A DNA stretch of 64,000 nt, from the NCBI GenBank assembly GCA_016182605.1, contig JACPGE010000061.1, positions 21,048-85,047 on the forward strand, written 5' to 3'. Of the stretch, positions 1 to 8,025 are shown in pieces. The notes under the pieces were generated by a model. It searched no databases, was not told the origin of the DNA, and saw nothing but the letters and a program-made list of their open reading frames with translations. The translations under genes and the position numbers were made by a program. The first letter of the stretch is position 1. Every line of letters starts with the position of its first letter. The stretch comes from Candidatus Hydrogenedentota bacterium (GTDB lineage: Bacteria; Hydrogenedentota; Hydrogenedentia; Hydrogenedentales; JAEUWI01).

Positions 1-304
1 CGTCGTCGCCGGAGGCGGCACGGAAGTCAAGCCCCGTGACGTAATCCGAGCGGAAGTCTTCACCCCAGATGTCGTAGCTGTCGAGTTCGATGAAGGCCGA
101 GACTTCATCGGTGAAGTCGGCGGTCACGTCGATCGTGGTGCGCTGTTCGACGAAGGAAACTTCGCCGATGGTGTCATCAAAATCGTACCAGTTGCCGCGG
201 ATGCGGATGCTTCCGCCGACTTGAACGTTCTGCAATTCAGCGTAGGCCGAGGAACCCAGGCCGACGATGACTGCAGCAATCATCATGATCTTGAAGGAAC
301 GCAT
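1..304 (-). CDS. Porin-like outer-membrane protein, N-terminal part (cut by window edge)
   Basis: This is a partial gene that runs off the left edge; only the first 101 codons are present. The start at 304 is preceded by a clear AAGGAG ribosome binding site about 9 bases upstream. The first 22 or so residues form a signal peptide (MRSFKIMMIAAVIVGLGSSA followed by YA). The mature part begins with alternating polar and hydrophobic residues (VQVGGSIRIRGNWYDF, then EQRTTIDVTADFTDEVSAFI) that look like the first strands of an outer-membrane beta barrel, as in porin or alginate-export-type proteins. Family and substrate cannot be decided from this fragment. It has its own strong promoter at 645-673 and a leader of about 330 bases with several hairpins, which suggests post-transcriptional control. 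Confidence 0.6.
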   Translation of the reverse strand, partial: MRSFKIMMIAAVIVGLGSSAYAELQNVQVGGSIRIRGNWYDFDDTIGEVSFVEQRTTIDVTADFTDEVSAFIELDSYDIWGEDFRSDYVTGLDFRAASGDD

Positions 305-866
305 GATGCGCTATCTCCTTTAGTTGATTCTCGCGTGGCGCCTTGAGGCGCTGCGAGCAGTATCTTTCAAAGTTTAGTGAAGTGCCTTTTGGGCACCGTG
401 CCCGCACAGCTTTTGGCCGGGGCGTCTGTGAATGGAAGATTCACAGAGTGTATGTACCATCTCGGTATTTAGTCCGAACCGTGGAGGTGGGGTTCTCTCG
501 AACTGGTCTTCATCCCTCCTTTCGCCTCCGGTTTGCAGATCGGTACCGATGTTATAGTCCGGTGTCGTTCTGGGTATGCAGGACGGTCTTCCTGCATGGC
601 CAATCTCTCTTCCGATTAAAGGGTCTATCCGCTATTGCCCTGCGAGTATAGCAAGAAGTGGGACCCCAGTCAAGATTTTTCTCACACCTTTGTCAAGAAT
701 TTAATTTTCCCCACGGGAGGGGCTGCATCACCTTATAGTACCGGCATGCACACCATATGTTACCAAGTGCTTTCCAAGAACCCCTACCCATGGTGCAAAG
801 CCAATTTTCGCATTTCACAGTAGCGCCCCCTGGAGCACTTGCCGGAGCGACTTTGCTGGTGAAGAC
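305..866. other. Intergenic region: long structured leader of the porin-like gene
   Basis: No convincing gene lies here. Between the promoter at 645-673 and the ATG at 304 there are several perfect or near-perfect hairpins: 576-583 with 590-597 (8 bp), 425-433 with 439-447 (9 bp), 382-386 with 392-396 (5 bp, with a competing pairing 391-395/399-403), and a compound stem 330-357 just before the ribosome binding site. I could not match the conserved core of any known riboswitch class. The part from 674 to 866 lies between convergently read transcripts and holds nothing I recognise. Confidence 0.5.
645..673 (-). promoter_or_regulatory. Sigma-70-type promoter for the porin-like gene
   Basis: On the minus strand TTGACT (668-673) and TATACT (645-650) are separated by exactly 17 bases. 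Each hexamer matches the consensus at four or five positions. Transcription would start near 638, giving an untranslated leader of about 334 bases before the ATG at 304. Confidence 0.65.
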
Positions 867-2507
867 TCAGAACAACAGCATCTGGTCCGGGCTGGTGTCG
901 TCGGGGACGTCGCTGTCCACTTCTACCGGGGCCATTTCCATACGGGGGGCGGGTGCATGCTTGCGGACCCGGACCTCGCCCGCGCCGCTGCCTTCGGTGT
1001 CGAGGATGGTCACAATCTCTTCTTCACTCAGGGGACGCTGGGGGGCGTTCCAGCGTCTTGCGGGCCGCTGGAAGTCCTCTCCCATGAAAAAGGACCGTTC
1101 TTCCTTGGGGGAAAGGTCTTGGTGTGTCCAGTCCAGTTCGGTTTGTTGGGCCATTGAGACTTGGGAGTCTTGCAGATTTCCGGGGAATTTGGCGGCGGCG
1201 CTGGCGAGGCGAAGCTGGTGGACGGCGTAGAGGTTTCTCATATCTTCCGTGTCGAGGAGCCCCTTGAGCCATTTCTGTTCGGCTTGGCGCTGCGAGGTGG
1301 TCATTTGCTGGAGAAGTTCGGCCCGTTCTCCGGGGGTGCTGGCAGCTTGAATCTGCAATCCGAGGTCCATCAGGGTCTTGAAATAGGGGCGGATGGCTTC
1401 CCGGCGCTGCGCTTGCAGGGCGTTCTGCTGCGCGATGCGGGCAAGGAAGAGCAATAGGGCGAGACAGAGGCATGCCAGGGCGAAGCAGAATAAGACGGCC
1501 AATCGCTCGGTGGAAACGGGATTGTTCCGGTCGAAGAAGAGTGCAGCGGCCGGGTGGAGCGGCAGTTCGGCCACGTTGCGCCCCGAGGCCTCGCTCCATT
1601 CGGGCAAGCGCGCGGCACGTTGAAAGTCCACGGAGTAGACCTGCTCCAGGGCATCTCTAACGAGGGCGGGGTGCGCATCGCTTCGGGCAAGGAGCAGCGA
1701 GTTGACCATGAGTGTGTCGATGGGGGCCGACGTTGCATCCGGGATGCGGCGATCCGGGCCATAGAGCCCTTCGGGCAACGTAGCCGGGCGGGTCCCGGGC
1801 AGGAAGCGGGCCAATGCGGGCGCCTCTGGCAGGGGAATCAGTCTGAAATATCCCGTCTGAAAGAGGCGCTCCACGGGAGGCGAGAAGAGTCCGGCGATGA
1901 TAAACGCGGCATCGATATCACCGCGGGAGAAGGCTTCTTCGATACTTCCGCTGTCTTCATTGACGAGTGTGACTGGGTCACTGAAACTGAAATAGCCGAA
2001 GACCGCTGCGGCGAGGGCTCCGGCGCCGCTGCCCGGAAGCCCCACCCCGACCCGTTTTCCGGCGAGATCCCGAAGGATCTGCACGGAGGAATCCGCAGGC
2101 ACGGCCAGGTGCACGAATTGGGGGGCGAGATTGGTGAGGGCGGCCAAATCGTCCAGGTTGTCGTTCAGGCCCCCTTGGACTATGGCCAGGCTTGCATCGC
2201 CTGAGCGCACACGGTCGAGATCGGCGGCATGGCCACCCGTTTCCAGAAGTTCCGGGGTATAACCCCGATTGGCCCTGAGCAGTTCTGCCAGAACAGCGGC
2301 CTGCGCATGGGCGGAGCTTTCGGGCATGTCCGCCGCAAATACGATTTTGCCACCGCCGCCGGTATAGGCGCGCCCGCCATCGGGCAGGAGAAAGGTCAAC
2401 GCCTGATAGGGCGCCAAGAAGAGCCACGCCCCTAACAGTGCCACGCACACCACACCCAGTGCGGAAACGAGACGCCATAGCCATGTTTGCTGCCAGAGTA
2501 TACGCAT
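867..2507 (-). CDS. TAXI-family TRAP-type solute-binding protein, membrane anchored with cytoplasmic tail
   Basis: A protein of about 546 residues. An N-terminal membrane segment (about 10-32) is followed by a TAXI-type TRAP binding domain (about 45-320), recognised by the Gly-rich beginning, the GLNDNLDD region and the LAGKRVGVGLPGSGAGALAA core. A second membrane helix lies at about 332-356. The last 190 residues are cytoplasmic, charged and coiled-coil-like. TAXI proteins normally bind small organic acids or amino acids for a TRAP permease, but no permease gene is adjacent. The two-helix topology with a cytoplasmic tail could make it a sensor rather than a transport component; that is inference. 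The start at ATG 2507 was chosen because it begins the hydrophobic anchor; the longer frame from 2621 would add 38 unlikely residues. The ribosome binding site is weak. Confidence 0.75.
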   Translation of the reverse strand: MRILWQQTWLWRLVSALGVVCVALLGAWLFLAPYQALTFLLPDGGRAYTGGGGKIVFAADMPESSAHAQAAVLAELLRANRGYTPELLETGGHAADLDRVRSGDASLAIVQGGLNDNLDDLAALTNLAPQFVHLAVPADSSVQILRDLAGKRVGVGLPGSGAGALAAAVFGYFSFSDPVTLVNEDSGSIEEAFSRGDIDAAFIIAGLFSPPVERLFQTGYFRLIPLPEAPALARFLPGTRPATLPEGLYGPDRRIPDATSAPIDTLMVNSLLLARSDAHPALVRDALEQVYSVDFQRAARLPEWSEASGRNVAELPLHPAAALFFDRNNPVSTERLAVLFCFALACLCLALLLFLARIAQQNALQAQRREAIRPYFKTLMDLGLQIQAASTPGERAELLQQMTTSQRQAEQKWLKGLLDTEDMRNLYAVHQLRLASAAAKFPGNLQDSQVSMAQQTELDWTHQDLSPKEERSFFMGEDFQRPARRWNAPQRPLSEEEIVTILDTEGSGAGEVRVRKHAPAPRMEMAPVEVDSDVPDDTSPDQMLLF

Positions 2508-2641
2508 GTTGTGTGAGTTGCGCTTGGTCCCTTGAGACTGCGTCACGGGGGCGCAGTTCCGTTTCTTGAGTATTGCGGAATGATAGCATAGCCCGATGGG
2601 GCCATGGCCAATTGCAGGCACGCGTGTCTGGGCCGCGGAAT

Positions 2642-2669
2642 CGTCCGGCGGTTTCGAATCCGCCGGACG
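2642..2669 (-). terminator. Terminator-like hairpin after the first giant beta-helix gene
   Basis: A perfect 10-bp inverted repeat, CGTCCGGCGG and CCGCCGGACG, with an 8-base loop lies 22 bases beyond the stop at 2691. There is no T-run on the minus strand, so it may act as a weak or Rho-assisted terminator or protect the 3' end. Confidence 0.4.
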
Positions 2670-2690
2670 GCGCCGCGAACTGGATAAGGC

Positions 2691-5600
2691 TCAGGCGTGG
2701 CGGCGCCGGGAAAAGAGCACGAGCGAACCAAGCAGCAAGAAGACAAGCGCCGCATCGCCCGAATGGGGGGGGCCGGCACCCGGAGCGCAACTGGTGGCTT
2801 TTGTGGCGCCCTTCGAAAGCGCCACGAGCACCGACGCCAACTGGCCGTCTTGCACAGTGACCGGTACGGACTTTTGCGCAAAGCCCGCGGCGGTCACCGT
2901 GATGGTGTAGCTGTCCCCCACCACGGATGGAAAGGCGTAGACGCCGTCCACGTTGCTGGTGATGGCGCCGAATGCGCTTGGGGTGAGGGTTACGGAGGCG
3001 TTGGTGATGCGAACCTGATCGCCGCCATTCCAGACCGTGACAAAGAGCGAGGCGGCCAGGATGGCGGACTGGAGGGAGAAGAACTCGCCGAAATCCGCAT
3101 CGCCGTCGATCAGTGCGTCGATCTCCGATTCCACTTGGGTGCTCCAGCCATTGCTGCGCATGCCTACCTGCTGGCCGCTGCTGTTGATCACAGCGCGGGC
3201 CGCGCCAGCGGGGTCGAGATCGAAGGCGTTGAAACCGGTTTCCGGATCGGACTCGTCGCCGAGGGTTGCCTCGCCGTCGACGATGGCGTTCGCGGCGATC
3301 TCGATGGCGGCGCGGCCGATCAGCCGGAAAATGTTTCTGCGGATCAGCGGGAAGCGGCCATCGATCACGATGCCGGTGTCCAGATTTTGGAATGTGGACC
3401 GCTCGATTAAGGCGCCGCGCGTGACCACGCCGTCCGTGAGAATTGCGGTAATGCCGGTCTGGGTCAGGCCATCGAAGATCACGTTGGTCACGGCCATGTC
3501 GATGCCGGCGATATTGAGCAAGGTCAGATTGTTCGCGCTGGGCGGCTCCACGGTCAGATTGGCGAGGGTGGCGCCCGCCGCACCTGCGATCTGCCCCATC
3601 AGCACGGCTTCGCTGTTTGTGGCGGCAGGACCGGTGAGGGTCAGGGCGGGTTGGAGGGCCACGTTTTCGGTGTAGACACCTTGTAGCAGGATGAGCCGCA
3701 GCGGGTTTGCGGAGGTGGAGGTGTTTTCCTGCAGGGCAAACGCAATGGTTTGATAGGGCTGAGAGGAAGAACCTGACGAGGGCAAATCGGCGCCATCGGG
3801 GGACACGAAAATGGTGCGCACGGGATCGCTGGCATCCACTGGGCTGGCATCCTGGAGGAACTCTTCCAGGTTCGTGAAGGCATCGCGATCGAGATCGCCG
3901 AGAGCGTCATTCGGATCGACAGGATTGAGGCCGAAGGCCACTTCGTAGCCGTCTGGCAGACCATCGCCATCGGTATCGGGAAGATTGGCGGCCGAACCGA
4001 GACACGCCTCCAGACAATCGGTGAGGCCATCGCCATCGGCATCCGCACGCTGATCCTCACATTCGCTGGCGCAGGTTTCGAAGGTACTATCGCGCGTAAA
4101 GACGGGCCAGCCCAGCAGGGCGCAGTCTTCCGTGGAAGTAATGACCTCGGGTAGTTCCTTCTTGTTGGAATCGGCTCGCAGCACACACAAAACAAGGGTA
4201 TCCCCTTCCACATCGTAGGCCCCTTCGAATACGGCCACCTCTTCCAGGGGTTCGCCGTCCACTTTGGTCGTGATGAGTACAATTCGCTGCTGCGCGGGAA
4301 AGCTGAAGAAGGTGCCGCTCAGGGTGTTGAACAGGGTCTGGTCAATACCGAAATCCTTTTGCAGGAGTTCGTCCGCAATCGTCTCTTCACTCTTCAGTCC
4401 GCCCTTCGTGAACTCGTCCGTCAGTTCAAAGCGGTTGCCGTCGAAAAGGAGCGCAATCAACTCTTCATCGGTTTCTCCGAGCCATTTCCCCTGGAGTTCC
4501 GGATCGAACTCGGGCTCGCCTTCGCCCTCTCCTTCACCTTCACCTTCGCCTTCGCCCTCACCTTCGCCTTCGCCCTCACCTTCGCCTGAACCTTCAGGAA
4601 TGAGCACTGGGCTACTAAACGCGGATGTATTATTCTCCAGGATGGTCGTGGCCGCGGTGAGGTTCATGCCTGGGAATGGGCTGAGTACGAAGGCGGCGGT
4701 GCTGAACGTACCAGCTCCACCCACTTCGATGGATCCCAGGTGAATCTCGCCCTGGCCCTGGCTGTCGACATAGAAGTCGACGATGGAATTGGGCGCCGCA
4801 GTGCCGTTGAGTGGGCTTAGACCTAGTATCGCAGGTGGCATGACACCGTTGTTTGCGCCGTTGGTGACGGAGATGCCCGCGAGCCCATTGTCCGTGATGC
4901 TGTTTCCACGCACGGCGACGCCGGCCGTGGCGCTGCCGTCGATCCGGACGCCGTCTTCACTGTTGTACCAAATGATATTGTGCGCACCTTCTTCAGCGCC
5001 ACCGATGCTCACATTCACGGCGCCTCCCCCCACGAAGATGCCCGCGCCCTGGTTGGGAACGGCGCCCAGCCCCGTGACGGCGGCGCCGATGCGGTTGCCC
5101 TGGATGATTACGCCACTAACATCGGGTCCGGAGACGTTTATGCCGTGGTCGAGGTTGCCGCCGATAAGATTTCCTTCGTTGTTATTGCTGCCTCCAATGA
5201 GGGTATCGTTGGGCCCGGAGTAAATGAGGATGCCGGAACCTCCATTCGGGAGTGCGGACAGCCCGTCTGATGTGAGCCCGATGTAGTTGTGAATGATCCG
5301 GTTCCGGTCGCTGCCCAAGCCTTCAACCAGGATGCCGCCGCCGATGAAGTCCCCCTTGGCGTTTTTTGCAGGCGTGTCGCCATTCGCGGAGATGATATTT
5401 TTTGGGATGGCGAGGGTGGCGCCGATGATGTTGTCCGATGCGCCGCCGGCAATCATGACGCCGCAAATATCGTTTCCGAGGTTTAGGGCGCCCGCCGGGT
5501 TGGTGCCGATGAAGGAGCCGATGACATTGTTAAAGGTGGTGCCGTTGTTTTCGATGAGAATACCGTAGGTATTGGCGCAGATGATATTGGGCGCGTCCTC

Positions 5601-7865
5601 CGCGATGTCGCCGATTACGTTGAACCCGGCTCCACCCTTGATGTGAATTCCGGCGAAGCCGTTACCTTGGGTGGTGCTTCCGTCGGTGCCGATATTGCAT
5701 GCACTGATGACGTTGCCCTTGGCGCCGGGTCCATCCAGCACGATTCCGGAGCCGGTAAAGTTCACAATGGTAATGCCGGAGACGATGTTGGAACCGGAAT
5801 TCAGCACCAGTCCGTTGATGGCGATGGACCCGTCGGTAAAACGGTTTTGTCCGTCGAGGGTGATGTTTCCGTTTCCGTCGAGCACGAGGGCGCCGCCCTG
5901 ATCGTCAATGGACGGCAGGGGCGCATCCAGAAGAATGGCGCCCGCCACGCTGAAGCCGATCGCATTATCGCCGGGAGTGGCGTTGCAGGCGGCGAGGGCC
6001 TCCGGCAGGCTGATTTTTCCGTCGGCTCCGCGATCGGCCTTGAGGGCGAGCAGGGAGGTGGTGTTGCCGTCTTGCAGGCTGGAGAGGGTGTCGACGATGG
6101 CGGTGGCGCTTGCGTTGATGGCGCTCTGCACTTCGGCCATCGAGACAAACCCATCCTGGTTCGCATCCAGGAGCGTGAATATGGCGTCCAGCGCCGCGCC
6201 CGCATCGGGAAAGGCGCCACGCGCCTCCGCCAAGGAAACGAGGTCATCCGCATTGGTGTCGAGAATTGCGAATTGCGTGTCGAGGGTCTGGGCCACGGTG
6301 AGCGGATCGAGTTCCTGGCTGAGGCCGATGGGAAGGCTGAATTCGGAGGTGTTGTTGGACTGGCTGGTGACGGTTGCGGTGAGGCTGAGCGCGAGATAGG
6401 ATCTGAGGTCCACGAATTGCTGGAAGTTGCCGTTGCTGTCACTCAGGAGATCCGCAACGTGCAACAGTCCTTCGCCGCCGAGGTCCGCGAAGAGTTCTAT
6501 GAAAGCATCGGGCTCCGCGGTTCCGGTCACAGGATCGATCGCGGTGATGGTGGGGGGAGCAATACCCCCTTGGCCGCCAAAGCCGATGGAGATCCCTTTC
6601 CCTTGGGCATGGCCGGTGATGTGGTTGTGGCGGACGCCATTCCCGTGGGCGGTGTCGTCCAGTTGAATGCCGTGAAGCCCGTTGAACTGGATGAAATTCC
6701 CCTGGCCAAGCGATCCGCCGACATCGTTTCCATTGGCCCCCGCAGTGAAGGCGACACCGGATCCGCCATTGCCCAGGGTGTTCACAAAGCTGGTGTTGGT
6801 GCCGATGAAATTGCGGGACACCCGGTTGCCGAAGGCGGTTTCGCCGGAGAGGAGCACGCCTTGATCGAGATTGCCCGCGATGAAGTTTCCATCCCCCTGC
6901 TCGTTGCCGCCGATGATGTTGTTGTTGCTGCTCTGCACAAAGATGCCGCGGCCATTCCCGAGGGCTGCGTTTGCGGTCGCATCGAGGCCGATGGTATTTC
7001 CGGAGATCGTGGTTTCGGAGGAATCACTGATGAGACTGATTCCGGCCGTGGTGTTGCCGGAGATTACATTGCGGAAGAGCGGATTGGGCCCGCCGATGAT
7101 GGTGTTGGCCGCGAAGGTGTCTACCTGCACCCCGGTGCCATTTGGAATGGCGGTGCTTCCCAGGGCATTGACACCAATGTAGTTTCCTCGCAGTTCATTT
7201 CCTTGGGCGCCCAGATCGGAAATGCGCACACCGAAACCGGAATTGCCTGAGATGATGTTTCTATCCAGGAAGGATTCTCCCCCGATGACGTTCCCAGACG
7301 CGCCGCGTTCGATGGAGATGCCGGCGATGAAATTCCGGCGCGCGGCCGCGCCGTCATTGCCAATGAGGCACCCTGCGATGGTGTTTCCAACGGCATCGGC
7401 GCCCGTGAGGAGGATGCCGGTGGACAACATGCGCACCACACCGAGGCGCCGGACGGTGTTTGCGCCGCTGGTTATCCTGAGTCCGGTGGGAACCTGGTCT
7501 TGGCCGTCGAGCACGGTTCCGTTTCCATTGAGCAGCAGGGCCCCGCTGGTGTCGCTGATGGCGGGCAGTTCTTCTGTGAGCAGGATGGTTCCGGAGACCG
7601 GGATGTCGATCTGTTCCGCGCCTGAATCGGCGGCGGCGGCCACACGGAGGGCTTCGCGCAGGGATATGAGGCCATCGATCCCCGGGTCGCTGCCCAGGCC
7701 TACGGCGGTCGAGGCCGGGGAGTCATCCACATCGTTCAAGGTGTTGACGGTGATGGTGTTGACTTGTTTCTGAGCCAGCGCTTCCGGGCAGGTGAGCGGG
7801 GCGAGGAGAATGAGTACGCTCAGGAGCTGCATGAAAGCGCGCAGCGGTGCGGGTGCTTGATTCAT
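2691..7865 (-). CDS. Giant secreted beta-helix protein with EF-hand, TSP3-like and carboxypeptidase-regulatory-like domains
   Basis: A surface or secreted protein of 1724 residues. Visible parts in order: signal peptide (1-31); a CSLREA-type segment (SLREALRVA, about 60-75) and right-handed parallel beta-helix (NosD/pectate-lyase-like NxIxGN repeats, to about 440); a bacterial Ig-like stretch; two EF-hand/dockerin-like loops (LDTNADDLVSLAEA and LDANQDGFVSMAEV, about 530-600); a second beta-helix (about 645-1005); a long Gly-Glu linker (about 1090-1118); a globular domain of unknown type (1120-1260); thrombospondin-type-3 calcium motifs (DADGDGLTDCLEACLG, 1268-1341); a third, DUF1565-like beta-helix (1345-1565); a carboxypeptidase regulatory-like domain (1608-1678); and a tail made of a Cys, a hydrophobic helix and FSRRRHA. 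It shares the whole C-terminal half with its neighbour. Likely an adhesin or polysaccharide-binding surface protein; substrate unknown. ATG 7865 starts the signal peptide. Confidence 0.8.
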   Translation of the reverse strand: MNQAPAPLRAFMQLLSVLILLAPLTCPEALAQKQVNTITVNTLNDVDDSPASTAVGLGSDPGIDGLISLREALRVAAAADSGAEQIDIPVSGTILLTEELPAISDTSGALLLNGNGTVLDGQDQVPTGLRITSGANTVRRLGVVRMLSTGILLTGADAVGNTIAGCLIGNDGAAARRNFIAGISIERGASGNVIGGESFLDRNIISGNSGFGVRISDLGAQGNELRGNYIGVNALGSTAIPNGTGVQVDTFAANTIIGGPNPLFRNVISGNTTAGISLISDSSETTISGNTIGLDATANAALGNGRGIFVQSSNNNIIGGNEQGDGNFIAGNLDQGVLLSGETAFGNRVSRNFIGTNTSFVNTLGNGGSGVAFTAGANGNDVGGSLGQGNFIQFNGLHGIQLDDTAHGNGVRHNHITGHAQGKGISIGFGGQGGIAPPTITAIDPVTGTAEPDAFIELFADLGGEGLLHVADLLSDSNGNFQQFVDLRSYLALSLTATVTSQSNNTSEFSLPIGLSQELDPLTVAQTLDTQFAILDTNADDLVSLAEARGAFPDAGAALDAIFTLLDANQDGFVSMAEVQSAINASATAIVDTLSSLQDGNTTSLLALKADRGADGKISLPEALAACNATPGDNAIGFSVAGAILLDAPLPSIDDQGGALVLDGNGNITLDGQNRFTDGSIAINGLVLNSGSNIVSGITIVNFTGSGIVLDGPGAKGNVISACNIGTDGSTTQGNGFAGIHIKGGAGFNVIGDIAEDAPNIICANTYGILIENNGTTFNNVIGSFIGTNPAGALNLGNDICGVMIAGGASDNIIGATLAIPKNIISANGDTPAKNAKGDFIGGGILVEGLGSDRNRIIHNYIGLTSDGLSALPNGGSGILIYSGPNDTLIGGSNNNEGNLIGGNLDHGINVSGPDVSGVIIQGNRIGAAVTGLGAVPNQGAGIFVGGGAVNVSIGGAEEGAHNIIWYNSEDGVRIDGSATAGVAVRGNSITDNGLAGISVTNGANNGVMPPAILGLSPLNGTAAPNSIVDFYVDSQGQGEIHLGSIEVGGAGTFSTAAFVLSPFPGMNLTAATTILENNTSAFSSPVLIPEGSGEGEGEGEGEGEGEGEGEGEGEGEPEFDPELQGKWLGETDEELIALLFDGNRFELTDEFTKGGLKSEETIADELLQKDFGIDQTLFNTLSGTFFSFPAQQRIVLITTKVDGEPLEEVAVFEGAYDVEGDTLVLCVLRADSNKKELPEVITSTEDCALLGWPVFTRDSTFETCASECEDQRADADGDGLTDCLEACLGSAANLPDTDGDGLPDGYEVAFGLNPVDPNDALGDLDRDAFTNLEEFLQDASPVDASDPVRTIFVSPDGADLPSSGSSSQPYQTIAFALQENTSTSANPLRLILLQGVYTENVALQPALTLTGPAATNSEAVLMGQIAGAAGATLANLTVEPPSANNLTLLNIAGIDMAVTNVIFDGLTQTGITAILTDGVVTRGALIERSTFQNLDTGIVIDGRFPLIRRNIFRLIGRAAIEIAANAIVDGEATLGDESDPETGFNAFDLDPAGAARAVINSSGQQVGMRSNGWSTQVESEIDALIDGDADFGEFFSLQSAILAASLFVTVWNGGDQVRITNASVTLTPSAFGAITSNVDGVYAFPSVVGDSYTITVTAAGFAQKSVPVTVQDGQLASVLVALSKGATKATSCAPGAGPPHSGDAALVFLLLGSLVLFSRRRHA
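4509..4594. repeat. Low-complexity tandem repeat encoding the Gly-Glu linker
   Basis: An imperfect tandem array of 6-base units (plus strand ccttcg, ccctca, ccttca types) that encodes (GE)n in the giant beta-helix protein. Units are in frame and lengths are multiples of six, so slippage would change linker length without breaking the gene. A short version of the same linker occurs in the unrelated gene at 19005. Confidence 0.85.
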
Positions 7866-7961
7866 GTCGGGTATCCCGGTTGGGTTCTGGCAAGAATGTG
7901 GAAGGGCACATGCACTACTGCCCATGCAATTAAGCATGCCACGCGTGGGCCTGACAGTCAA

Positions 7962-7994
7962 CACGCCCTGACGCTGTTTAGACGTCAGGGCGTG
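7962..7994 (-). terminator. Terminator hairpin between the two giant beta-helix genes
   Basis: A perfect 12-bp stem, CACGCCCTGACG (7962-7973) with CGTCAGGGCGTG (7983-7994), and a 9-base loop, 32 bases beyond the stop of the upstream gene. No long T-run follows. It suggests that the two giant genes are separate transcripts although they lie in the same direction. Confidence 0.55.
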
Positions 7995-8025
7995 GAAAGC
8001 GCAAATTCTCGATCGGGCGCCTGGA

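Noticed and set aside
305..640. Known riboswitch in the porin leader
   Set aside because: I compared by eye with the conserved cores of c-di-GMP-I, SAM, cobalamin and TPP riboswitches and saw no match; only generic hairpins are supported.
4509..4594. Possible CRISPR or satellite array
   Set aside because: Units are 6 bases long, lie within a gene and encode Gly-Glu; there are no spacers.
5643..7250. A 535-codon plus-strand open frame
   Set aside because: Antisense to the first giant beta-helix gene; composition (Gly, Asp, Ala, Val rich without structure) is that of a shadow frame.
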